Source: Actinomycetes bacterium
GTDB taxonomy: Bacteria > Actinomycetota > Actinomycetes > Actinomycetales > Microbacteriaceae
DNA: 5,469 bases
Assembly: GCA_023390155.1 (NCBI GenBank)
Contig: JAEWDJ010000116.1
Span: forward strand, 1 to 5,469
Reading direction: 5' to 3'
Part shown: piece by piece, positions 1 through 4,606 of the stretch
How the letters are laid out: every line of letters starts with the position of its first letter
Numbering within the stretch: position 1 is the first letter of the stretch
Notes under the pieces: model-generated
The model's database searches: none
Seen by the model: the letters and a program-made list of their open reading frames with translations, nothing else
Told to the model about the DNA's origin: nothing
Made by a program: the position numbers and the translations under genes

Positions 1-14
1 GCCGAAGCCTCGGC
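1..14. terminator. Small hairpin just after the tip protein stop, at the window edge
   Basis: GCCGA (1-5) pairs with TCGGC (10-14) around a four-base loop, immediately downstream of the tip gene stop on the minus strand. It is short and cut by the window edge, so whether it is part of a real terminator cannot be judged. Confidence 0.2.
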
Positions 15-16
15 GC

Positions 17-2515
17 TCACTCCGCCTGCGTCGCGCGCGCCGTCCGCCGCCGCCTCAGCAGGGTCAGCCCCACCGCCAGCGCGCCGAGCCCGCCGCCCGC
101 GAGCACGAACAGCCCGGTCCCGTCGCCGCCCGTGAAGGGGAGCAGAAGGGTGCTGCTGCGCACGTTGACCACGTCGATGTCGGGGTTGATGTGGTCGGCA
201 TCCACCGTGTCCTTCGTGATCTGGAACGGGATCTTCTCGGCGAGGAGCTCGTACCCGGCCGGCGCGACCACCTCGACGAGCCAGTAGTAGTTCCAGCGAC
301 GATCGCCGGGCTGCAGCTGGACGCCCTCCGCCCAGTCGGAGTACCGGGCGCGGAAGGTGCACGAGGTCGCGTCGCCCGTGGTCATGTCGCAGACGAGGCC
401 GGTCGCCCGGGCGCCGGTGTCGGCGTTGTCCGTGATCGAGAAGTCCGGGTTCTCGAGGTGCGAGTAGTAGATCGCGAACTTCGCGCCCGCGAGCGGGTGG
501 TCGTCCTGGTCGACCTTGTTCACGGTCACGCTGCCGTACTTCGAGCGCGCGGGCGGGGTGACGATGACCTGGCCCTCGAAGCTCACGAGCGCGCGGAGCG
601 CGTCGCTCACCGGCACGTCGTGCGTGATCGGGTCGCTCGGCAGGTCGATGACGGCCTGTGCGCCGACCGGGTACGTGCCGGGATCATGGGAGGTGACGGG
701 CAGGACCGCGCGCCCGTTCGCGTCGAACGCGACCATCGTGGAGGTCGCCGCCGGGTCGCCTCCGGGCACGCTGAGCTTCGCGTCGCCGAGGGTGAAGCGC
801 ATCTTCGCGGCGCCGATGAGCGGGATCTCCGCATCCGGGAGGGTCACCACGGCCTGCGAGGTCGCGTCGATGTCGAGGGTGTTCGGCTGCATCGCCAGGC
901 TCGGCTTCAGGAGGAACGTGAAGTACCCGACGTGCTCGCGCGTCGGCTCGTCGCCGAACCACGCGACGTAGACGGGGACGCGGCCGGCGAGGTGCCGCGG
1001 CGCCCCGACGACCAGCTTGCCGTCGACCATCGTGCCGGTCACGCCGACCGTGTCGTCGTCGCCGAAGTACACGATGCTGTCGGTGCTCGGCTGGGGGAGG
1101 GAGATGGTGACGGGCGAGGTGCTGTACGCCCCGAGGCTGGTGTCGACGTCCGGGTTGCCGAGCTGCCCGTACCAGGCGGCGCCCCACGCCCACGCGTTGG
1201 TGAGGGCGGCCGGGTCGAAGGCGCCGATCATCGTCGCGTGCGATGTCCCGGCATAGACCTTGTCCGCTTTCAGCGGCACGCCGGGCGAACGCTCGAGCCG
1301 CAACGGGATGTCGCTGCTCGCGAGCTCTGCGGTCGTCCGGCCGAGCTGACCGTAGCCGTTGCTGCCCCACGCGACGACCGTGCCGTCGAGGTCGATGCCG
1401 AAGACCGTGAGATCCCACGTGGAGATCGAGCGCAGCCGCAGCTGGTCGCCGCCCTCGTCCAGCACCGGGATGGGCACCGAGGTGTCCCCGGCTGCGGCGG
1501 GGTTGCCGAGAGCCCCCTGGGCGTCGGAGCCCCAGGACCAGACGCGACCCTGCGCGTCCAGCCCGTAGGCGTTGGTGTAGCCGGCGGCGACCTGGGTGAA
1601 CGAGAGCTGGTTGCCTGCGCCGTCCCGGACCGGGCGGGGCCGGCCGGTGGTGCCGCCCGGGGAGCCGAGCTGCCCGCTCGAGTTGTCGCCCCAGCCCCAG
1701 GCCTTGCCGTCCAGGTCGATGCCGATGGCGAAGTCCTCGCCGCCCTCGATGCTCGCGAAGCGCATCGGGGCGCCGCTCGCGTCGAGCACCGGCGTGGCGA
1801 CGGTGGACACCGGCGTGATGAACACGCTGCCGTTGCTCACGCCGCCGAGCTGCCCGTAGTAGTTGCGGCCCCACGCCCACGCGCTGCCGTCCGCCTCCAG
1901 CCCGAAGGCGAAGCTCGTGCCGGTGGAGACCTGGCTGAACGTCATCTGGCGCCCGGCCGCGTCCTGCACGGGCACGGGGGTGACCTTGCCGGCGATCACG
2001 TCGCCCGTCGGCACGGACGGGTTGCCCAGCTGGCCGAAGTTGTTGCGCCCGTACGTCCAGGCCTTGCCGGCCTCGTCGAGCACGACGGAGAAGTTGCCGC
2101 TCGCCGACATCCCGGTCGCGCGGAGCTGCTCACCCGCCGAGTCCAGCACCGGCACGGGGTAGGGCGCGAAGATGTAGCGGCCGATGTACTCGCTGTTGCC
2201 GAGCTGGCCGAAGCCGTTGATGCCCCAGCTCCACGCCTTGCCCTCGGTGTCGAGCCCGAGGCTGAAGTTGGAGCCGGGGGCGATGCTCTCGAAGGCGATG
2301 GTGCGGGACCGGCCGGGGAACTCCAGCTCGGTCCCGCCGAGCACGCTGCCCGACCACTCGGGGAGCGGAGATCCCGGGTCCGGCGACGCGGGCGCCGTCT
2401 TCATCGAGCCGGTACCGGGCTGCGCCACCGCCGGCGCCGGCGCGGCCGTCGTGCCGGCCGTCAGGGCGCCGAGCAGTGCGGCCACGGCCAACAGGATCCT
2501 AGGGGTGCGCGACAC
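17..2515 (-). CDS. LPXTG-anchored RCC1 beta-propeller surface protein, probable pilus tip adhesin
   Basis: Secreted wall protein of 832 residues (GTG start at 2515). Seen in order: Sec signal peptide 1-31 (basic start, hydrophobic core, AVA before Q32); seven RCC1 repeats at about 73-469, each with a W-G-x(4)-GQLG-like core; an unrecognised beta-rich stretch at about 479-655; a Cna-B/SpaA-type domain at about 657-785; LPFTG at 792-796, a membrane segment at about 801-820 and an Arg4 tail. In the Cna-B domain K667, E748 and N784 sit where the isopeptide Lys, acid and Asn are expected. There is no YPKN-type pilin motif, so it could be joined to a fibre end but not extended, which fits a tip subunit. 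RCC1 propellers usually bind proteins or other ligands; the ligand here is unknown. A second in-frame GTG at 2578 would add 21 Arg-rich residues. I prefer 2515 because GGAG lies six bases upstream and the signal peptide is then canonical. It could instead be a separately anchored surface protein unrelated to the fibre. Confidence 0.9.
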   Translation of the reverse strand: MSRTPRILLAVAALLGALTAGTTAAPAPAVAQPGTGSMKTAPASPDPGSPLPEWSGSVLGGTELEFPGRSRTIAFESIAPGSNFSLGLDTEGKAWSWGINGFGQLGNSEYIGRYIFAPYPVPVLDSAGEQLRATGMSASGNFSVVLDEAGKAWTYGRNNFGQLGNPSVPTGDVIAGKVTPVPVQDAAGRQMTFSQVSTGTSFAFGLEADGSAWAWGRNYYGQLGGVSNGSVFITPVSTVATPVLDASGAPMRFASIEGGEDFAIGIDLDGKAWGWGDNSSGQLGSPGGTTGRPRPVRDGAGNQLSFTQVAAGYTNAYGLDAQGRVWSWGSDAQGALGNPAAAGDTSVPIPVLDEGGDQLRLRSISTWDLTVFGIDLDGTVVAWGSNGYGQLGRTTAELASSDIPLRLERSPGVPLKADKVYAGTSHATMIGAFDPAALTNAWAWGAAWYGQLGNPDVDTSLGAYSTSPVTISLPQPSTDSIVYFGDDDTVGVTGTMVDGKLVVGAPRHLAGRVPVYVAWFGDEPTREHVGYFTFLLKPSLAMQPNTLDIDATSQAVVTLPDAEIPLIGAAKMRFTLGDAKLSVPGGDPAATSTMVAFDANGRAVLPVTSHDPGTYPVGAQAVIDLPSDPITHDVPVSDALRALVSFEGQVIVTPPARSKYGSVTVNKVDQDDHPLAGAKFAIYYSHLENPDFSITDNADTGARATGLVCDMTTGDATSCTFRARYSDWAEGVQLQPGDRRWNYYWLVEVVAPAGYELLAEKIPFQITKDTVDADHINPDIDVVNVRSSTLLLPFTGGDGTGLFVLAGGGLGALAVGLTLLRRRRTARATQAE
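20..142 (-). other. Cell-wall sorting signal of the tip protein (LPFTG)
   Basis: LPFTG is coded at 128-142, then a Gly/Leu-rich membrane segment and RRRR follow. The pentapeptide is identical to that of the backbone, so one sortase can plausibly process both proteins. Confidence 0.95.
161..547 (-). other. Cna-B domain of the tip protein, paralogous to the backbone's last domain
   Basis: Residues 657-785 of the tip protein run from SKYGSVTVNKVD to DIDVVNV. The landmarks match the major pilin domain at 3960-4346 one for one: SKYG, VNK, GAKFAxYYSH, VCDMT-x(5)-SC, RYSD, AEG-x-QL, RWNYYWLVE, APxGxELL, FQITKD and the terminal Asn, followed by the same LPFTGG. This is direct evidence of a shared domain by duplication or recombination between the two genes. 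Confidence 0.85.
1109..2299 (-). repeat. Seven RCC1 repeats forming a predicted seven-bladed propeller
   Basis: The repeat cores (pattern AWxWGxNxxGQLGN) lie at 2195-2236, 2021-2062, 1841-1882, 1661-1702, 1502-1543, 1337-1378 and 1154-1195. They are 53-61 residues apart, the usual RCC1 period. Between cores the pattern PVPVLDxxG, then F-x(2)-V/I and GLDxxGKAW, recurs. The fifth core has GALGN instead of GQLGN. The sixth inter-core stretch is the most divergent, and it is the only one with His (TSHATM) where bacterial RCC1 repeats often have it. Seven units are exactly enough to close a propeller. The DNA copies are diverged, so this is an old protein repeat rather than a recent tandem duplication. 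Confidence 0.9.
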
Positions 2516-2521
2516 GCGGTG

Positions 2522-2525
2522 CTCC
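2522..2525 (-). promoter_or_regulatory. Ribosome binding site deciding the tip protein start
   Basis: GGAG on the minus strand lies six bases before the GTG at 2515. The upstream GTG at 2578 has only GGGG seven bases away. This site, together with the shape of the signal peptide, is why the downstream start is preferred. Confidence 0.6.
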
Positions 2526-2562
2526 AAACCTCGGCGGACGATGCGCGGGACTCCGCGCGAGA

Positions 2563-2581
2563 AATGTGACGCTCTCACATT
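2563..2581. promoter_or_regulatory. Perfect inverted repeat, candidate operator (AATGTGA-N5-TCACATT)
   Basis: Both arms of seven bases match exactly around a five-base spacer, in a local AT-rich patch of otherwise GC-rich DNA. The arms contain TGTGA/TCACA, the half-sites of CRP/GlxR-type regulators, but those normally have a six-base spacer, so the family of any binding protein is uncertain. It overlaps the upstream GTG (2578) and lies 48-66 bases before the preferred GTG (2515). If the -10-like box at 2591-2596 is real, the site sits just after the transcription start, a position typical of repressors. It could alternatively be a small RNA hairpin. Confidence 0.5.
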
Positions 2582-2590
2582 GATGCCCCG

Positions 2591-2596
2591 AGCATA
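2591..2596 (-). promoter_or_regulatory. Possible -10 box (TATGCT) for the tip protein gene
   Basis: On the minus strand this reads TATGCT, which keeps the conserved TA and final T of TATAAT. No good -35 box is seen 16-19 bases upstream. A start near 2584 would leave an untranslated leader of about 70 bases before the preferred GTG, but only about six bases before the GTG at 2578. Weak evidence. Confidence 0.25.
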
Positions 2597-2862
2597 ACGA
2601 CCCTTTTCGCGGTGCGACCGGGACGGAGGACCACCTGAGCCGCTCCGATCGGCGGTCGTGCACGCAGACGCGTGCTCGTCGCTCGGCAGAGCGCGGACGC
2701 TTCACTGGAATTCGCGTCGTCTGCACTGCGCCGACGCCTCCTCCGCACGGCTGTTCCCGACTGTGCACTGCACTTCCACGGCATCCCGCCCGCAGCGATC
2801 GTCCCGGCCCATACGGTCGTCACCGATCCGCACGCGTCGGGTCCGATCCCCTCACCGGTCGG

Positions 2863-2880
2863 GCCGTCGTCTCAGACGGC
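2863..2880 (+). other. Small inverted repeat in the pilin leader region
   Basis: GCCGTC (2863-2868) pairs with GACGGC (2875-2880) around a six-base loop, 56 bases before the pilin GTG. It may lie in the 5' leader of the pilin mRNA. Six-base inverted repeats are common by chance in such GC-rich DNA, so a function is uncertain. Confidence 0.2.
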
Positions 2881-2921
2881 GCCGGATCACGGGGCCGCTG
2901 ACCTGCGCCCCCGCACCACAC

Positions 2922-2930
2922 AGGAAAGGG
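2922..2930 (+). promoter_or_regulatory. Ribosome binding site of the major pilin
   Basis: AGGAAAGGG ends six bases before the GTG at 2937 and three before the TTG at 2934. Spacing favours the GTG and argues against any start further upstream in the same frame. Confidence 0.75.
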
Positions 2931-2936
2931 CCATTG

Positions 2937-4499
2937 GTGAACACCAATCACAGACAGCGATTCGGGCGCGCGGCAGCCGCTCTGGTCGCCGCGGGCATGC
3001 TCAGCATGCTGAGCGTCGCGATGCCGGCAGCGGCCGTCGACCCGTACAACATCGACCCGACCAAGACGGGCGACATCTACCTCACGAAGTACTCCACGCC
3101 GGAGAACGAGGTCACCACACAGCAGGGCACGGGCAAGGAGAACCCGACCCCGCCGACCGCCGGCTCCGTCGCCCTCGACGGCGCGAAGTTCCAGCTCTAC
3201 AAGGTCGACAAGACCGGGATGGACCTGACCACGGGCGCGGGCTGGAGCGAGCTCCAGAACCTCATCACCACCGTCGGACCGAACCCGTCCCAGGCCGCCC
3301 TCGCCGGCGTCAGCGGTGTCAGCGTCGTTCCGCAGGGCCCCGAGAAGATCACGCAGACGGGCGGCAAGATCACCTGGCCCACCCTGCCGCTCGGCCTCTA
3401 CTACGTCACCGAGACCTTCACCCCGGCCGGCCACAAGGCCTCGGCGCCGTTCTTCGTGACCCTCCCGATGACCGACCCGGTCAACCTGAACGCGTGGATG
3501 TACCAGGTGTACGTCTACCCGAAGAACGCTCAGGACTCCACGGTCAAGATCCCGATGGACACCGACGTGCACGTCCCCGGTGACGCGCTCGCGTGGGAGA
3601 TCCGCACCAAGATCCCCGCCACGACGGTCACCACGATGCGCTTCGAGGACGTCCTGGACCCGGCGCTCACCTTCAACTCCGCCGAGGTCAAGTACGGCGA
3701 CAGCTGGGCGAGCGGCACCGCTCTCGCCGCGAGCGACTTCACCGCGACGTACGACGCCGCGACCCGCAAGGTCACCGTGACCCTCACGCCGACCGGTCTC
3801 GCGAAGATCAACCTCGCCCCGGGCAAGACCGTCTTCGTCCACATCAACACGATCGTGAACGACAAGTACGTCGGCCCCGTCGACAACCAGGCGACGGTCA
3901 TCACCAACAAGCCGGGCTCGACCACCGAGACCGAGCAGGTCACCACCCCGACCACCGAGTCGAAGTACGGCAAGCTCACGGTCAACAAGATCGACAGCAA
4001 GACCAAGCAGCCGCTCTCGGGCGCCAAGTTCGCCGTGTACTACTCGCACGTCGCGGGCCCGAACCTGCCGACCGGCACCGACCCGAAGACGAGCATGGTC
4101 CCGACCAACGCCGTGTGCGACATGACCGCCGCCGGCGTGACCTCGTGCACCGACGAGCTCCGCTACTCGGACTTCGCCGAGGGCACCCAGCTCTCGGCCG
4201 GCGACAGCCGATGGAACTACTACTGGCTCGTGGAGACCAAGGCCCCGAACGGCTTCGAGCTCCTCACCAGCCCGATCGGCTTCCAGATCACCAAGGACAA
4301 CACCAACTCCGCCTTCGAGCTCCCCGCCATCACGGTGGAGAACGTGCAGCGCGGTGGCGGTCTGGTCCTGCCCTTCACCGGTGGCGCCGGTTCGGTCATC
4401 TTCATCGCCGGCGGCATCGCGCTGTTGGCCGGTGGCATCACCCTGATGCTCATCCGCACCCGCCGCAAGACCGCGGCGGAGGCCGAGGCCGGCGTCTGA
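2937..4499 (+). CDS. SpaH/EbpB-family LPXTG-anchored major pilin (isopeptide-forming fimbrial backbone)
   Basis: Backbone pilin of 520 residues that polymerises into a covalent surface fibre. Seen: signal peptide 1-33 (PAAA before V34); N-terminal domain at about 45-200 with an E-box (YYVTET, E159) ending in the pilin motif VYVYPKN, whose K196 should accept the next subunit; a middle D2-type domain at about 203-335; a Cna-B domain at 342-470 with E-box YYWLVETKAPNGF (E433); LPFTG at 478-482, a membrane segment at about 485-505 and a basic tail. By analogy with RrgB-type pilins I infer isopeptide bonds K51-N197, K204-N317 and K351-N469. C394 and C404 form a cysteine pair also present in the divergent tip gene. 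Lys and Asn codons are almost all AAG and AAC, as in strongly expressed high-GC genes. The GTG start follows AGGAAAGGG at a good distance and directly precedes a canonical signal peptide; a TTG one codon upstream is possible. The open frame extends back to about 2658, but that part looks non-coding. A class C sortase gene follows. Confidence 0.95.
   Translation: MNTNHRQRFGRAAAALVAAGMLSMLSVAMPAAAVDPYNIDPTKTGDIYLTKYSTPENEVTTQQGTGKENPTPPTAGSVALDGAKFQLYKVDKTGMDLTTGAGWSELQNLITTVGPNPSQAALAGVSGVSVVPQGPEKITQTGGKITWPTLPLGLYYVTETFTPAGHKASAPFFVTLPMTDPVNLNAWMYQVYVYPKNAQDSTVKIPMDTDVHVPGDALAWEIRTKIPATTVTTMRFEDVLDPALTFNSAEVKYGDSWASGTALAASDFTATYDAATRKVTVTLTPTGLAKINLAPGKTVFVHINTIVNDKYVGPVDNQATVITNKPGSTTETEQVTTPTTESKYGKLTVNKIDSKTKQPLSGAKFAVYYSHVAGPNLPTGTDPKTSMVPTNAVCDMTAAGVTSCTDELRYSDFAEGTQLSAGDSRWNYYWLVETKAPNGFELLTSPIGFQITKDNTNSAFELPAITVENVQRGGGLVLPFTGGAGSVIFIAGGIALLAGGITLMLIRTRRKTAAEAEAGV
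3516..3527 (+). other. Pilin motif YPKN (subunit linkage lysine)
   Basis: Codons for Y194-P195-K196-N197, in the context W187-MYQVYV-YPKN. In sortase-assembled pili this Lys makes the amide bond with the Thr of the incoming subunit's LPXTG. The next residue, N197, is the predicted isopeptide partner of K51, the same adjacency as in pneumococcal RrgB. The divergent tip protein has no equivalent. Confidence 0.85.
3960..4346 (+). other. Cna-B domain of the major pilin, paralogous to the tip protein's domain
   Basis: Residues 342-470 form the third domain of the backbone. K351 (VNKID), E433 (WLVETKAP) and N469 (ITVENV) are the predicted isopeptide Lys, catalytic acid and Asn. C394 and C404 are nine residues apart within VCDMT and SCTDE. 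They are the only cysteines in the mature pilin and could form a disulfide outside the cell. The partner copy is at 161-547 on the other strand. Confidence 0.85.
4368..4496 (+). other. Cell-wall sorting signal of the major pilin (LPFTG)
   Basis: LPFTG is followed by a Gly/Ala/Ile-rich hydrophobic stretch and RTRRK, ending in a short Ala/Glu tail. This is the standard three-part sortase recognition signal. Confidence 0.95.
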
Positions 4500-4520
4500 T
4501 CGACGTCGCCTGACCGACGG

Positions 4521-4558
4521 CCCGGCCGGCGCGGTGCCTGCGCACCGCACCGGCCGGG
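4521..4558 (+). terminator. Strong GC-rich hairpin between pilin and sortase (terminator or attenuator-like)
   Basis: CCCGGCCGG (4521-4529) pairs with CCGGCCGGG (4550-4558). After one C/A mismatch, GCGGTGC (4531-4537) pairs with GCACCGC (4542-4548) around a four-base loop. That makes 16 base pairs in total, almost all G-C. No T tract follows. It begins 22 bases after the pilin stop. It could terminate part of the transcripts or protect the pilin mRNA 3' end, giving more pilin than sortase. Confidence 0.6.
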
Positions 4559-4595
4559 TCGACACCCGATCAACCGAACGACGAACCGGCGAGCG

Positions 4596-4603
4596 AAGGG
4601 GAG
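4596..4603 (+). promoter_or_regulatory. Ribosome binding site of the sortase
   Basis: AAGGGGAG lies directly before the ATG at 4607 with a spacer of about four to five bases. It supports independent translation initiation of the sortase after the intergenic hairpin. Confidence 0.7.
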
Positions 4604-4606
4604 ACG

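Larger units (their letters stand above)
2516..2936. other. Divergent intergenic region between tip protein and major pilin genes
   Basis: About 420 bases with no convincing gene. Near the tip gene it contains a perfect inverted repeat (2563-2581), a -10-like box (2591-2596) and the tip ribosome site. Toward the pilin it holds a small hairpin (2863-2880) and the pilin ribosome site. Open frames crossing it lack a ribosome site and give Arg/Ser/Pro-rich translations typical of random high-GC DNA. I see no convincing -35/-10 pair for the pilin. The length is enough for two promoters and shared regulation. Confidence 0.6.

Noticed and set aside
684..1880. Second minus-strand frame inside the RCC1 gene (about 400 codons)
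   Set aside because: It is an out-of-frame reading of the same repeats, Arg-rich, with no ribosome site. The real frame carries all the RCC1 cores.
1109..2299. Recent tandem DNA duplication of RCC1 units
   Set aside because: Units differ in length and DNA sequence. Similarity is at the level of protein motif, as expected for an old propeller.
191..2569. Long plus-strand open frame of about 790 codons opposite the tip gene
   Set aside because: It is the mirror of the RCC1 gene in very GC-rich DNA. Its translation is dominated by Arg, Val, Gly, Ala and Asp with no domain, and it has no suitable ribosome site.
2563..2581. Calling the palindrome a definite CRP/GlxR site
   Set aside because: The half-sites fit, but the spacer is five rather than six bases, so the regulator family cannot be assigned.
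2701..2740. Possible ECF-type promoter starting with GGAAT at 2707
   Set aside because: No matching second element at the right distance, and the site is about 230 bases from the pilin start.
2722..2771. Repeated TGCACTGC at 2722-2729 and 2764-2771
   Set aside because: Only eight bases, two copies, 42 bases apart. Chance is an adequate explanation.
2658..2936. N-terminal extension of the pilin frame by 93 codons
   Set aside because: The extension is Arg/Ser/Pro-rich, would bury the signal peptide, and lacks a ribosome site. The GTG at 2937 has a good one.
3593..4513. Second plus-strand frame inside the pilin gene (about 306 codons)
   Set aside because: It is an out-of-frame shadow, rich in Arg, His, Asp and Gln, overlapping the well-supported pilin.
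2820..4565. Long minus-strand open frame of about 580 codons opposite the pilin gene
   Set aside because: It is the antisense shadow of the pilin: low-complexity Arg/Val/Asp/Gly composition, no motif, and it crosses the pilin and its hairpin.
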